From: Blastochloris sulfoviridis
GTDB lineage: Bacteria; Pseudomonadota; Alphaproteobacteria; Rhizobiales; Xanthobacteraceae
NCBI RefSeq assembly: GCF_008630065.1
Contig: NZ_VWPL01000011.1
Location: 49,457-113,456 of the forward strand
Length of the DNA stretch: 64,000 bases
Reading direction: 5' to 3'
Shown here: piece by piece, positions 8,265-19,350 of the stretch
Position numbering within the stretch: the stretch's first letter is position 1
How the letters are laid out: every line of letters starts with the position of its first letter
Translations under genes and position numbers: made by a program
Notes under the pieces: generated by a model
Databases searched by the model: none
Told to the model about the DNA's origin: nothing
What the model saw: only the letters and a program-made list of their open reading frames with translations

Positions 8265-11018
8265 ATGACCGAGACGAAGACCCCCGGCGACAAGACACTG
8301 AGCGTCTCGAAGACGCTGACTCTGAAGCGCCCCTCCGAGCAGGGCTTGGTGCGCCAGAGCTTCAGCCACGGGCGCACCAAGGCCGTGGTGGTGGAGAAGG
8401 TGAAGCGGCGATCGAGCCCCGGCGAGACCGGTGGCGGCACGGCGCCGTCGGCCCCGGCGAAGCCCGGTCCATCAACGACGCCGCTGTCGACCAAGCCGCG
8501 CGTCGGCGGTCCGCCCGCCAGTCCGTCAGCCGGAACGCGGCCGTCGGGCGTGGTGCTGCGCACCCTCACCGAGGACGAGCGCGACGCCCGCACCCAGGCG
8601 CTGCAGGAAGCCCGCATCCGCGAGGCCGAGGAACGCCGCGCCGCCGTGGAAGAGGCGCGCCGCCGGGTCGAGCGCGAGGCCAAGGAGCGCGTCGAGCGCG
8701 AGGCCGCCGAAGCCCGCAAGCGCGAGGAAGATGCGCGCCGCGTCGCTGAGGAGGAGGCCCGCCGCAAGGCCGAGCAGGAAGCCCGCAAGCGTTTCGGCGA
8801 GGAAGAGGCCGCGCGCCGCACCGCCGCGGCCGCTGCGCCATCCGGCCAAGCGGCATCCTCGCCCCAGCAGACCCCAGGTTCGCAGCGCCCGTCCTACCGG
8901 TCGGGCGGCGGAACGGGCGCGCCGCGTCCCGCCGGCTCTGGTGCCGGTGGACCCCGCCCCGGCCCCGGTGGTGCGCCCGCGATCGCGCGTCCCGGCGGCG
9001 TCCCGGCCGGACGGCCGGGGGGCGGTGAAGAAGAGGAAGCCCGCAAGGTTCGCCGTCCCGGCGGCGGTGGCCCGGCCAAGCCGGCCATCCCGCCCAAGGC
9101 GCCCAAGGCCACGCCCGGCGAGGAGAAGCGCCGCGGGCGCCTGACCGTGGTCACGGCCTATCAGGAGGGCGAGCAGCGCGAACGCTCGGTGGCGGCCTTC
9201 CGCCGCCGCGTCCAGCGCATGACCGGCCACCGCCAGAGCGAAACCAAGGAGAAGATCTCGCGCGAAGTCATCATTCCCGAGACCATCACCATCGCCGACT
9301 TGGCCAACCGCATGTCAGAGCGTGCGGTCGACGTCATCAGGATGCTGATGCGCCAGGGCCAGATGGTGAAGATCAACGACGTCATCGATGCCGACACCGC
9401 GCAGCTGATCGCCGAGGAACTCGGCCACACGGTCAAGCGCGTCGCCGAGGCCGACGTCGAGGAGGGCCTGTTCGACGCGCCGGACGATCCGGACGCGCTG
9501 GAGTCGCGGCCGCCGGTGGTCACCATCATGGGCCACGTCGACCACGGCAAGACCTCGCTGCTCGACGCCATCCGCCACGCCAATGTGGTGGCGGGCGAGG
9601 CGGGCGGCATCACCCAGCATATCGGCGCCTATCAGGTGACCTCGCCGTCCGGCGGCAAGGTCACCTTCATCGACACGCCCGGCCACGCCGCCTTCACGGC
9701 GATGCGCGCCCGCGGCGCCAAGGTGACGGACGTGGTGGTGCTGGTGGTGGCGGCCGATGACGGCGTGATGCCGCAGACCATCGAAGCCATCAACCACGCC
9801 AAGGCGGCCAAGGTGCCGCTCATCGTGGCGATCAACAAGATCGACAAGCCCGACGCCAAGCCCGAGCGGGTGCGTACCGAGCTGCTGCAGCACTCCATCG
9901 TTGTCGAATCGATGGGTGGCGACACGCTTGAGGTCGAGGTGTCGGCCAAGCAGAAGATCAATCTCGACAAGCTGCTCGAGGCGATCAACCTGCAGGCCGA
10001 GGTGCTCGACCTCAAGGCCAACCCCGAACGTGCCGCCGAAGGCACGGTGATCGAGGCCAAGCTCGACCGCGGCCGCGGCCCGGTGGCAACCGTGCTGGTG
10101 CAGCGCGGCACGCTGCGGGTGGGCGACATCGTGGTCGCCGGCGCCGAATGGGGCCGCGTGCGGGCCCTGGTCACCGACACCGGAACGCAGGTCGAGACCG
10201 CGGGTCCCTCCTTCCCGGTCGAGGTGCTGGGCTTCAACGGCACGCCGGAGGCCGGCGACCGGCTGGCGGTGGTCGAGAACGAGGCGCGCGCCCGCGAAGT
10301 CGCGGACTATCGCTCGCGCCAGCGCCGCGACAAGGCGGCGGCCAAGGTCACCGGCCGCGGCTCGCTCGCGGAGATGATGAAGGAGCTCAAGGCCGGCGCC
10401 GGACGCAAGGAGTTCACGCTGCTGGTCAAGGCCGACGTGCAGGGTTCGCTCGAAGCCATCGTCGGCTCGCTCGACAAGCTCGGCACCGACGAGGTGATGG
10501 CGCGCGTCGTCCATTCGGGCGTCGGCGGCATCTCGGAGTCGGACGTCACGCTGGCGGCCGCCTCGGGTGCGGCGATCATCGGCTTCAACGTGCGCGCCCA
10601 CAAGGAAGCGCGCGAGGCGGCCGAGCGCGCCGGCATCGAGATCCGCTACTACAACATCATCTACGACCTCGTGGATGACGTGAAGCAGGCGATGAGCGGC
10701 CTCCTGCCGCCGACCGTGCGCGAGATCATGCTCGGCAACGCACTGGTGCTGGAGGTGTTCAACATCACCAAGGTCGGCAAGATCGCCGGCTGCCGCGTCA
10801 CCGACGGCACCGTCGAGCGCGGCGCCCACGTCCGGCTGATCCGCGACAATGTCGTCATCCATGAAGGCAAGCTCAGCCAGCTCAAGCGCTTCAAGGACGA
10901 CGCCAAGGAGGTGCTCGCCGGCCAGGAATGCGGCATGTCCTTCGAGAACTACCAGGACATGCGTGCCGGCGACGTGATCGAGTGCTACCGCGTCGAGACG
11001 GTGAAGCGCTCGCTGTGA
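8265..11018 (+). CDS. infB: Translation initiation factor IF-2
   Basis: GTPase that brings initiator tRNA to the ribosome, 917 aa. The first 290 residues are a highly charged, Arg/Glu/Ala-rich segment with long coiled-coil character, then Gly/Pro-rich linkers. The IF2_N domain follows ([20 protein letters not shown]). The GTPase domain shows G1 [10 protein letters not shown]3 DTPGHAAF and G4 NKID. Domains II, III and IV complete the protein ([30 protein letters not shown]). An AGGA-type ribosome site precedes ATG 8265. It is the fourth gene of the rimP operon. Confidence 0.97.
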   Translation: MTETKTPGDKTLSVSKTLTLKRPSEQGLVRQSFSHGRTKAVVVEKVKRRSSPGETGGGTAPSAPAKPGPSTTPLSTKPRVGGPPASPSAGTRPSGVVLRTLTEDERDARTQALQEARIREAEERRAAVEEARRRVEREAKERVEREAAEARKREEDARRVAEEEARRKAEQEARKRFGEEEAARRTAAAAAPSGQAASSPQQTPGSQRPSYRSGGGTGAPRPAGSGAGGPRPGPGGAPAIARPGGVPAGRPGGGEEEEARKVRRPGGGGPAKPAIPPKAPKATPGEEKRRGRLTVVTAYQEGEQRERSVAAFRRRVQRMTGHRQSETKEKISREVIIPETITIADLANRMSERAVDVIRMLMRQGQMVKINDVIDADTAQLIAEELGHTVKRVAEADVEEGLFDAPDDPDALESRPPVVTIMGHVDHGKTSLLDAIRHANVVAGEAGGITQHIGAYQVTSPSGGKVTFIDTPGHAAFTAMRARGAKVTDVVVLVVAADDGVMPQTIEAINHAKAAKVPLIVAINKIDKPDAKPERVRTELLQHSIVVESMGGDTLEVEVSAKQKINLDKLLEAINLQAEVLDLKANPERAAEGTVIEAKLDRGRGPVATVLVQRGTLRVGDIVVAGAEWGRVRALVTDTGTQVETAGPSFPVEVLGFNGTPEAGDRLAVVENEARAREVADYRSRQRRDKAAAKVTGRGSLAEMMKELKAGAGRKEFTLLVKADVQGSLEAIVGSLDKLGTDEVMARVVHSGVGGISESDVTLAAASGAAIIGFNVRAHKEAREAAERAGIEIRYYNIIYDLVDDVKQAMSGLLPPTVREIMLGNALVLEVFNITKVGKIAGCRVTDGTVERGAHVRLIRDNVVIHEGKLSQLKRFKDDAKEVLAGQECGMSFENYQDMRAGDVIECYRVETVKRSL

Positions 11019-11044
11019 CGCTGATCTGATCCCCGTTCTGCGCC

Positions 11045-11065
11045 GCCCGGGCCACTGGCCCGGGC
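11045..11065. other. Perfect hairpin between infB and rbfA
   Basis: GCCCGGGCCA and TGGCCCGGGC form a 10-bp perfect inverted repeat around one base. There is no T-run, so it may be an RNA processing or stability element rather than a terminator. Confidence 0.5.
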
Positions 11066-11110
11066 GCCCGAACCGCGACGGCCCGGCCGTGCGCGGCCAA
11101 AGGCATCCCC

Positions 11111-11554
11111 ATGGCCATGTCCCGAAACCGCCCCGACAGCGCCCAAGCCGGTCCGTCCCAGCGCCAGCTCCGGGTGGCCGAACTGGTGCGCCACGCCATC
11201 GCCGACATCCTGGCGCGCGGCGAGATCGCCGACCCGGTGATCTCCGGCCACCTGATCACCGTGCCGGAAGTGCGCATGTCGCCCGACATGCGCCTCGCCA
11301 CGATCTATGTCGTCGCCCTCGGCGGCAAGGACGAGACGGCGGTGCTCAAGGCGCTGGAAGCCCACCACAAGTTCATCCGCACCGAGATCGCCCACCGCGT
11401 CAATCTGCGCTACGCCCCCGACATCCGCTTCCGCCGCGACGACCGGTTCGAGGAGGCCGAGCGCATCGACCGCCTGCTGCGCTCGCCGGAAGTGGCGCGC
11501 GATCTCGACCCTTCCGAAACGACGGACGATTCCGACGAGGAGACCAGGTCTTGA
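11111..11554 (+). CDS. rbfA: 30S ribosome-binding factor RbfA
   Basis: Late 30S maturation factor with a type II KH fold, 147 aa. The family pattern is clear: [17 protein letters not shown] at the start, then [27 protein letters not shown] and the C-terminal [25 protein letters not shown]. The stop overlaps the truB start (TTGA), implying coupled translation. ATG 11117 six bases inside is an alternative start. Confidence 0.95.
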   Translation: MAMSRNRPDSAQAGPSQRQLRVAELVRHAIADILARGEIADPVISGHLITVPEVRMSPDMRLATIYVVALGGKDETAVLKALEAHHKFIRTEIAHRVNLRYAPDIRFRRDDRFEEAERIDRLLRSPEVARDLDPSETTDDSDEETRS

Positions 11555-12495
11555 ACGCTCCGCGCCGCATCAAACGCGATGTCGATGGCTGGCTCATCCT
11601 CGACAAGCCGGTCGGCATGACGTCGACGCACGCCGTGTCGATCGTCAAGCGCGCCTTCCAGGCCAAGAAGGCCGGCCATGCCGGCACGCTCGATCCGCTC
11701 GCCTCCGGCGTGCTGCCGATCGCGCTGGGCGAGGCCACCAAGACGGTGCCGATGGTGATGGACGGCCGCAAGGCCTACCGCTTCACCGTGCGCTGGGGCA
11801 TCGAGACCGATACCGACGACGCCGAGGGCCGCGCCATCGCCACCTCCGACGTCCGCCCCGACCCGGCGGCGGTCAAGGCGCTGCTGCCGCGCTTCACCGG
11901 CGAGATCGCCCAGGTGCCGCCGCGCTTCTCGGCGATCAAGATCGACGGCGAGCGCGCCTACGACCTCGCCCGCGAGGGCGAGGAGGTGGTGCTGGCGGCG
12001 CGCCCGGTGATCATCGACAGCCTGGAGCTGGTGTCGGTGCCCAACGGCGACCATGCCGAGTTCGAGGCGGTCTGCGGGAAGGGCACCTATGTGCGCGCGC
12101 TCGCCCGCGACATCGGCCGGGCGCTCGGCACCCATGGCCATGTGGTGGCGCTGCGGCGCATGTCGGTCGGCCCGTTCCAGGCCGAGACGGCGGTGCAGGT
12201 CGCGCCGTTGGAGGCGCTGTTCGACGCCGAGCCCGAGGCGCGGCTCGCCGCCCAGACGGCGCTGCTTCAGCCGGTCGCCTCGGCGCTGACCCAGCTCGTC
12301 TGCATCCCGGTGAGCCACAATGACGCGGCGCGGCTGCACCGCGGCCAGCCGGTGCTGCTGCGCGGGCGCGACGCACCGGTGATGGCGGGCCTCGTCTACG
12401 TCACCGCCGGCGGCAATCTGGTGGCGCTGGCCGACGTCGAGCAGGGCGAGCTGGTGCCCAAACGGGTGTTCAAGCTCGCCGGCGCGCGCACGTGA
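11551..12495 (+). CDS. truB: tRNA pseudouridine(55) synthase TruB
   Basis: Makes pseudouridine-55 in the T loop of tRNAs, 314 aa. The catalytic motif [15 protein letters not shown] with the nucleophilic Asp is at about residues 43-57, followed by [28 protein letters not shown] and [15 protein letters not shown], all typical. A C-terminal extension of PUA-like character covers the last 80 residues. TTG 11551 is chosen: it overlaps the rbfA stop and follows GAGGAG; the next in-frame Met would remove the conserved WLILDKPVG start. Confidence 0.95.
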   Translation: MNAPRRIKRDVDGWLILDKPVGMTSTHAVSIVKRAFQAKKAGHAGTLDPLASGVLPIALGEATKTVPMVMDGRKAYRFTVRWGIETDTDDAEGRAIATSDVRPDPAAVKALLPRFTGEIAQVPPRFSAIKIDGERAYDLAREGEEVVLAARPVIIDSLELVSVPNGDHAEFEAVCGKGTYVRALARDIGRALGTHGHVVALRRMSVGPFQAETAVQVAPLEALFDAEPEARLAAQTALLQPVASALTQLVCIPVSHNDAARLHRGQPVLLRGRDAPVMAGLVYVTAGGNLVALADVEQGELVPKRVFKLAGART

Positions 12496-12502
12496 TCCCA
12501 AC

Positions 12503-12526
12503 GACCCCAACGCTGACGCGTGGGGC
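12503..12526 (+). terminator. Hairpin after truB, shared with the engB 3' end
   Basis: CCCC/GGGG arms enclose an inner ACGC/GCGT stem. The 20 bases at 12507-12526 recur exactly, in the same orientation relative to transcription, after engB (19317-19336, minus strand). No T-tract follows here. Confidence 0.45.
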
Positions 12527-12554
12527 CGGAGGTCTGACGCGGGCTCCCGGTGAT

Positions 12555-12583
12555 TTGCCGCACTGTCGCGAAGATGTTATACG
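12555..12583 (+). promoter_or_regulatory. rpsO: Candidate promoter of rpsO
   Basis: TTGCCG and TATACG are separated by exactly 17 bases, about 135 bases before the rpsO start. The fit to a housekeeping sigma promoter is fair, and rpsO is expected to have its own promoter after truB. Confidence 0.45.
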
Positions 12584-12716
12584 CGCCCCTTCGGGTTGGC
12601 CTGCAGAGGCACGACACGGCTGGACGACATCCCGGCCGCTGCCGCCCGGGCGGAGGACGCCTCTCATAAGCGCGTCCGCTGCAATTGTTTTCCCTGAAGA
12701 TAGAAAGGACTGCCCG

Positions 12717-12986
12717 ATGTCGATCACGGCCGAGCGCAAGGCTCAGCTCATCAAGGACTACGCCACCAAGCCGGGCGATACCGGCTCGCCCGAGGTTCAG
12801 GTCGCGGTGCTCACCGAGCGCATCGTCAACCTGACCGAGCACTTCAAGATCCACGGCAAGGACAACCATTCCCGCCGCGGCTTGTTGAAAATGGTGTCGC
12901 AGCGCCGCTCGCTGCTCGATTACGTCAAGGCCAAGGACGAGCAGCGCTATCGCTCGCTGATCGAACGGCTCGGCATCCGCCGCTGA
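12717..12986 (+). CDS. rpsO: 30S ribosomal protein S15
   Basis: Primary 16S rRNA-binding protein of the 30S platform, 89 aa, the standard length. The sequence is canonical: [16 protein letters not shown], then [34 protein letters not shown] and [23 protein letters not shown] ribosome site precedes the start. It lies upstream of pnp, the usual rpsO-pnp pair. Confidence 0.97.
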   Translation: MSITAERKAQLIKDYATKPGDTGSPEVQVAVLTERIVNLTEHFKIHGKDNHSRRGLLKMVSQRRSLLDYVKAKDEQRYRSLIERLGIRR

Positions 12987-13339
12987 GGCGGCGCCGTTCC
13001 GGCCCGCACCGGGCCGGGCGCCCGACCGGAGGCCGCGCACGCTACGCGGTCGCCGCAGGCGGAGGGCAATGGGGCCCTCCCGGTGGATGAAGTCCGGCAG
13101 GCCGCCATTGCGGGCCGGGCGCGTTTCATCCGCGACTTCAAATGGAGTGGGCAGGCCGTCCGGGCACACCGCAAGGTGTGCGTGCCCGGGAAAGGCACTG
13201 CCAGGAAATTCACCCGTGACGAAAGCCATCGGCAGGATCGCCGGATGCTGTGGTGCGCAGGAGTTTTTGCTCCGCGACACAGCCTCTCGCCGTCTTGCTC
13301 GTGGCTTTCGCGCGGCCTCAAGTCATGGAGACAGACCGA
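12987..13339 (+). promoter_or_regulatory. pnp: rpsO-pnp intergenic leader with a GCAA-capped hairpin
   Basis: About 350 bases without a credible gene. Its clearest structure is at 13160-13189: GCACACC and GGTGTGC pair around a GCAA tetraloop, with flanking CCGG/CCGG arms. In enterobacteria the pnp leader carries a hairpin cut by RNase III for autoregulation; a similar role here is inference. Confidence 0.45.
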
Positions 13340-15505
<2,166 letters not shown>

Positions 15506-15626
15506 TCCGGTTTCCGGCCGATCCCTTCGGGATACCGGAACCGGTCTCGCCGAAGAATCCTTGAACCGATGGGGATTTTTCGGCGATCGGACTGCGAGGC
15601 TCCGGCCTGATCGGCCGGATTTCGCA
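15506..15626 (+). repeat. Family-A three-hairpin intergenic repeat, copy 1
   Basis: Starts at the pnp stop. Three stem-loops are visible: GGTTTCCGG...CCGGAACC enclosing GATCCCTTCGGGAT, then CGCCGAAGAATCC...GGATTTTTCGGCG, then TCCGGCCTGATCGGCCGGA. Similar copies occur at 20083, 59899 (inverted), 60557 and 60788. Confidence 0.75.
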
Positions 15627-15655
15627 GGCGCCCGCGCCCAAAGGTGTGAAGATCG

Positions 15656-15683
15656 AAAGGGCGGCCGCAGGGCCGCCCTTTTT
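15656..15683 (+). terminator. Rho-independent terminator of pnp
   Basis: GGGCGGCC (15659-15666) and GGCCGCCC (15671-15678) form a perfect 8-bp stem, preceded by AAA and followed by TTTTT. It lies 150 bases after pnp, beyond a family-A repeat. Confidence 0.85.
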
Positions 15684-15765
15684 CGTTGGTCCGGTGATGA
15701 TCCATCGGCGCGAGGCTTGTCGGCCGCGTCGCGAAACGCTACCTCCGCAGCGTCGAGGTCCGCTC

Positions 15766-16089
15766 ATGATCCGTTTCCTGATCCGTCTTGCCGGATTCCT
15801 GCTGCTCGCCGGGGGGTTCGCCTCGCTGGTCATCGACGGCACCCGCTCGATCGCCGTCTCGGCGGTCACCGTCACCCGTGCCGGCGACGCCTGGTACGCG
15901 CTGTCGCCCGCCACGCTCAACCTCGTGCAGGCCGCCACCGAGCGCTATGCCGCGCCCTGGCTGTGGGACCCGGTGCTGGTGAGCGTGCTGTTCGTGCCGG
16001 TGTTCGCGCTCCTTGGCGGCCTCGGCTTCCTGCTGCTGGTGATCGGCCGCCAACCCGCCACCCCGATCGGCTGGTCGTCGCGCGACTGA
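15766..16089 (+). CDS. Small integral membrane protein of unknown function
   Basis: A 107-aa protein with two strong membrane segments (LIRLAGFLLLAGGFASLVI near residues 5-23 and VLVSVLFVPVFALLGGLGFLLLVIG near 72-96) separated by about 45 residues. GAGG precedes ATG 15766 at suitable spacing. Small proteins of this layout sit after pnp in several rhizobia, but no function is known to me. The short cytoplasmic tail ends TPIGWSSRD. Confidence 0.65.
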   Translation: MIRFLIRLAGFLLLAGGFASLVIDGTRSIAVSAVTVTRAGDAWYALSPATLNLVQAATERYAAPWLWDPVLVSVLFVPVFALLGGLGFLLLVIGRQPATPIGWSSRD

Positions 16090-16280
16090 GCCGGCGGACG
16101 CCCGCTCGCCGGCAGCCGCGCCTCGTCCCCTCGCGATTTGTTGACCGCTGCCGTGATCGCAGCCCGGCGGGCGCGCGCCCATATCGTGTGGGCGCGACGC
16201 GAACGCTGGGCGGGCAGGCCTGCGTTTGGCGGCGCGCTCGCCGGAAATCGCCCCCCCAATGCGGATTTCCGGTGACAGTC

Positions 16281-16315
16281 GGATCCGGGAGACCCAACAC
16301 TGGTCTCCCGGATCC
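16281..16315 (+). promoter_or_regulatory. msrA: Strong hairpin directly before msrA
   Basis: GGATCCGGGAGACC and GGTCTCCCGGATCC form a 14-bp perfect stem with a 7-base loop CAACACT. It ends 7 bases before the GGAGG ribosome site of msrA. It has no T-run. The rest of 16090-16335 shows nothing I can name. Confidence 0.5.
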
Positions 16316-16335
16316 CGTGTCGGGAGGAACTGACG

Positions 16336-16992
16336 ATGTTTCCCTTCAAGATCGCCTCCGCCTTGCCGGGCGCGCACGAGGCCTTGCCCGGCCGTCTCGT
16401 CCCGATCGACACCGCCGAGCGCCACGCCGTCTCCGGCCGGCCGCTGAAGGGGCCCTATCCGCCGGGCTCGGAGACCGCGGTGTTCGGGCTGGGCTGCTTC
16501 TGGGGCGCCGAGCGCAAGTTCTGGCAGATCCCCGGCGTGTGGGTGACCGCGGCCGGCTATGCCGGCGGCCACACGCCCAACCCAACCTATCGCGAGGTCT
16601 GCACCGGCCGCACCGGCCACGCCGAGGTGGTGCTGGTGGTGTTCGACCCTGCGCGCGTGTCCTACGCCACCCTGCTCAAGACCTTCTTCGAGGCGCACGA
16701 CCCGACCCAGGGCATGCGCCAGGGCAATGACGTCGGCACCCAGTACCGCTCGCTCATCCAGGTCGCCGACGACGGCCAGCGCGCCCAGGCGGACGCGGCC
16801 CAGCGGGCCTATGCGGCGGCGCTGGCACGAAACCGCTTCGGCCCGATCACCACCGAGGTCGGCCCGCGCGGCCCGTTCTATTTCGCGGAGGCCGACCACC
16901 AGCAGTATCTCGCCAAGAACCCGGCGGGCTATTGCGGCCTGGGCGGCACCGGCGTGAACTGCCCGGCAGGCGAGGCGGCCGGCGCCGCCTGA
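16336..16992 (+). CDS. msrA: Peptide-methionine (S)-S-oxide reductase MsrA
   Basis: Repairs oxidised methionine in proteins, 218 aa. The catalytic motif [13 protein letters not shown] (nucleophilic Cys) is at about residues 52-64, followed by [45 protein letters not shown] and the C-terminal resolving-Cys region [12 protein letters not shown]. An N-terminal extension of 50 residues compared with short MsrA is common in this order. GGAGG lies just before ATG 16336. It appears to be a single-gene unit. Confidence 0.95.
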   Translation: MFPFKIASALPGAHEALPGRLVPIDTAERHAVSGRPLKGPYPPGSETAVFGLGCFWGAERKFWQIPGVWVTAAGYAGGHTPNPTYREVCTGRTGHAEVVLVVFDPARVSYATLLKTFFEAHDPTQGMRQGNDVGTQYRSLIQVADDGQRAQADAAQRAYAAALARNRFGPITTEVGPRGPFYFAEADHQQYLAKNPAGYCGLGGTGVNCPAGEAAGAA

Positions 16993-17200
16993 TCCGGTTC
17001 CCGCGCGATCCCTCCCGGATTATTGAAACGGCTTCAAGCTTGCCCTGTGCCGGGCCGCCATGGCATCAATCCAATATGGTTTCCGGCTCAACAGGACGCG
17101 GTCTCAGGAAACATACCCGCCGAAGATCCCTGTTCGGAAACGGGATTTTCGACAACCGGACGACAATGCTCCGGCCCCTCGGGCCGGAGTTCGCGTGATG
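16993..17200 (+). repeat. Interrupted, diverged family-A repeat
   Basis: Starts with GATCCGGTTCCCGC at the msrA stop, and resumes at about 17112 with CCGAAGATCCCTG, GGATTTTCGACAACCGGA and a final CTCCGGCCCCTCGGGCCGGAG hairpin (17169-17189). About 70 unrelated bases lie between. Confidence 0.5.
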
Positions 17201-17219
17201 CGACAGGCGGAGGGGCGCG

Positions 17220-17753
17220 ATGCTTGAAAAGCCGATCGAAAAGACGATCTTCCTCAGCCGCTGGCTTATGGTGCCGTTCTATCTCGGCCTGCTGGTCAGC
17301 CTCGCGGTGCTGGTCATCACCTTCCTCAAGGAGCTCGGCCACCTTCTCGGCCACGCCTTCGACGCCACCGAGGCCGACATCATTCTGGGCGTGCTGGCGC
17401 TGATCGATCTGTCGCTGGCGGCCAATCTGGTGCTGATCGTGGTGTTCTCGGGCTATGAGAACTTCGTCTCCAAGATCGACGCCGCCGGCCATCCGGACTG
17501 GCCGGACTGGATGACCAAGGTCGATTTTCCCGGCCTGAAGCAGAAGCTGATGGCCTCGATCGTGGCGATCTCGGCGATCCAGCTTCTCAAGGCGTTCATG
17601 CACATCGACACCTCGTCCGCCGGCACCTTCAACAGCGAGGCGCTGATGTGGCTGGTGATCGTGCACATGGTGTTCGTGGTCTCCGGCGTCATCCTGGCCT
17701 GGACCGACGCTATCGGCTCGAAGGGCCATGGCGAGGCCGGGGACGCACATTGA
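17220..17753 (+). CDS. YqhA/UPF0114 family membrane protein (TIGR00645)
   Basis: A 177-aa protein with four membrane segments. It begins EKTIFLSRWLMVPFYLGL and contains LALIDLSLAANLVLIVVFSGYENFVSKID and IVAISAIQLLKAFMHID, which are diagnostic of the TIGR00645/YqhA family. Function is not established; the family is an inner-membrane protein found in many proteobacteria. The C-terminal tail is short and His/Gly-rich. Confidence 0.85.
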   Translation: MLEKPIEKTIFLSRWLMVPFYLGLLVSLAVLVITFLKELGHLLGHAFDATEADIILGVLALIDLSLAANLVLIVVFSGYENFVSKIDAAGHPDWPDWMTKVDFPGLKQKLMASIVAISAIQLLKAFMHIDTSSAGTFNSEALMWLVIVHMVFVVSGVILAWTDAIGSKGHGEAGDAH

Positions 17754-17782
17754 CCCGCCCGCCGCCGAGAGGATCCTCGACC

Positions 17783-18013
17783 ATGCGGAACCGATCGCTG
17801 CTTGCGCTTTTCGTCCTCGCCGCGAGCGTGCCCGCCGCGGCGGCGCAGAGCCCGCGCGAGGCGCTGCGCAGCGCCTGCAGCGCCGACGCTAAGAGCTTCT
17901 GCGCCAACGTAACGCCGGGCGGCGGGCGCATCCTGCGCTGCCTGCAGGACAATCGCGACAAGCTTTCCGAAGCCTGCCGCGCCGCCTTGGCGGCGGCGAA
18001 ACAGGCGAAATAG
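17783..18013 (+). CDS. Small secreted cysteine-rich-repeat protein
   Basis: A 76-aa product with signal peptide LLALFVLAASVPAAAAQ and a mature domain of about 55 residues with three Cys spaced as in the cysteine-rich GLG1-type repeat (LRSACSADAKSFCANV, then RILRCLQDNRDKLSEACRAAL). Proteins with single such repeats are common in Hyphomicrobiales and of unknown role in the periplasm. ATG 17783 is chosen for the signal peptide; the frame is open further upstream inside the previous gene. Confidence 0.7.
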   Translation: MRNRSLLALFVLAASVPAAAAQSPREALRSACSADAKSFCANVTPGGGRILRCLQDNRDKLSEACRAALAAAKQAK

Positions 18014-18062
18014 CGCTTCCCTTCCCACGAGATGCCGACGCGCCGCCATGCCGGATTCCGTC

Positions 18063-18581
18063 TCATGTCGGCCCAGGCGCGGCCGCACAGCTCAGATTGG
18101 CCGACATCTGCATCAGCACCGCCAGGAACTCCCGCGTCTGCGCATCGCTGAGACCGCGACCGGCCAGGCGGTTGACCTCGTGGGCGGCGGCGACGGCGGG
18201 CGCCTGCACCGACCAGCCGCGGGCGGTGAGCCGCACCAGGGCGCGGCGGCGGTCGTCCGGGTCGGCGGCGCGGGCGATCAGGCCGTCGCGCTCCATGCGG
18301 GAGAGTATCTGCGCCATGGTCGGCTGCTCCACCCGCACGATCCTCACCAGCTCGCTCTGCGCCAGGCCGTCGCGCTCCCACAGCGCCAGCAGCACCGGAA
18401 ACTGGCCGGTGGTGAGGCCGAGCGGCGCGATGCGCTCGGCGAGCGCGCGCTCGAACAGCCGCGCCGCCAGATTGATCATGTAGCCGCTGGATTCGTAGCG
18501 CCAGGGCAGCGGCCGGGCCGGTTCGGCCGGCGGCGGCTGAGCGGTCCCGGCGGGCGCCGGTGCTGGTTCGGGTTTCGCCAT
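18063..18581 (-). CDS. MarR-family transcriptional regulator
   Basis: A 172-aa winged-helix repressor-type protein. The MarR fold is seen from residue 32: LAARLFERALAERIAPLGLTTGQFPVLLALW, recognition-helix region LVRIVRVEQPTMAQILSRMERDGLI, and wing RAADPDDRRRALVRLTARG. The first 28 residues are Pro/Ala-rich. ATG 18581 is preferred (GGAG 7 bases upstream). It is divergent from a membrane-protein gene, and two tandem inverted-repeat sites lie between them, so autoregulation and control of the neighbour are likely. Confidence 0.88.
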   Translation of the reverse strand: MAKPEPAPAPAGTAQPPPAEPARPLPWRYESSGYMINLAARLFERALAERIAPLGLTTGQFPVLLALWERDGLAQSELVRIVRVEQPTMAQILSRMERDGLIARAADPDDRRRALVRLTARGWSVQAPAVAAAHEVNRLAGRGLSDAQTREFLAVLMQMSANLSCAAAPGPT

Positions 18582-18613
18582 CGGGGTTCTCCGGCTGCAA
18601 CCGGATTGACTTA

Positions 18614-18654
18614 ACATAGGCTCCTATGCAATAAAAGATAGGTTGCTATGCAAT
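18614..18654. promoter_or_regulatory. Two tandem MarR-type operators
   Basis: Two 19-base sites, ACATAGGCTCCTATGCAAT (18614-18632) and AGATAGGTTGCTATGCAAT (18636-18654), repeat with a 22-base period, two helical turns. Each has ATAGG/CTAT palindromic arms. TTGACT at 18606-18611 suggests an overlapping rightward promoter. Confidence 0.7.
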
Positions 18655-18698
18655 TGCCCGCCGCCTGCCGTGCAGGCCCATCCGCCAGGGAGACCGCC

Positions 18699-19211
18699 AT
18701 GACCAAGACCGACACCGCCGACGCCACGGTCGAGCTCGACCGCTCCGACATGCCGCCGCTGCTGCGCCTGATTCACCCGCTCGCCGGGGCGGTCGCGCTC
18801 CTCACCATCGCCACCTTCTGGATTTCGACCGTCGCGGTCGAGGCGCTGGGCACGCCCACCGACATCGCCCGGCTCAAGGATGCGATTCTGTGGGGCATGC
18901 TGGTGCTGGTGCCGGCGATGGCGATTGCCGGCGCCTCCGGCATGCGCCTGGGCCGCACATCGCTGCACCCGCTCGTGGAGGCCAAGCAGAGCCGCATGCC
19001 GATCATCGCGCTCAACGGCCTCCTGGTGCTGGTGCCGGCGGCGTTCTTCCTCGCCAATCGCGCCGCGGCGGGCATGTTCGATCAGGTCTTCTACACCGTG
19101 CAGGCCATTGAGCTGGCCGCCGGCGCGTTCAATTTCTACCTGCTGGTGCTGGCGATGCGCGACGGCTTCCGGCTGACCGGCCGCTTCGGCTTCCAGCCGG
19201 CCGCGCGCTGA
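18699..19211 (+). CDS. Four-helix membrane protein, divergent from the MarR gene
   Basis: A 170-aa protein with four hydrophobic segments: LAGAVALLTIATFWISTV, ILWGMLVLVPAMAIAGASG, IIALNGLLVLVPAAFFLAN and IELAAGAFNFYLLVLAMRDG. I do not recognise a named family; it is not an obvious transporter of the MFS or SMR type. GGGAG precedes ATG 18699. The operators in front of it suggest it is the main target of the neighbouring MarR protein and is induced by whatever ligand that protein senses. Confidence 0.65.
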   Translation: MTKTDTADATVELDRSDMPPLLRLIHPLAGAVALLTIATFWISTVAVEALGTPTDIARLKDAILWGMLVLVPAMAIAGASGMRLGRTSLHPLVEAKQSRMPIIALNGLLVLVPAAFFLANRAAAGMFDQVFYTVQAIELAAGAFNFYLLVLAMRDGFRLTGRFGFQPAAR

Positions 19212-19314
19212 GCGTCGCCGTCACTTATGCCAATGGCAGCGAAAGCTGGCCGTTGGCCCCGGTCGCGGACTTTCTCGAAATCTTTGATTTCCCAAAATAA
19301 AATCCGCGAGTGTC

Positions 19315-19346
19315 AACGGCCCCACGCGTCAGCGTTCGGGGCCGTT
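19315..19346. terminator. Hairpin between convergent genes (engB terminator)
   Basis: AACGGCCCC and GGGGCCGTT pair perfectly around a 14-base loop that itself contains ACGC/GCGT arms. The minus-strand sequence shares 20 identical bases with the hairpin after truB. Confidence 0.6.
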
Positions 19347-19350
19347 CGTA

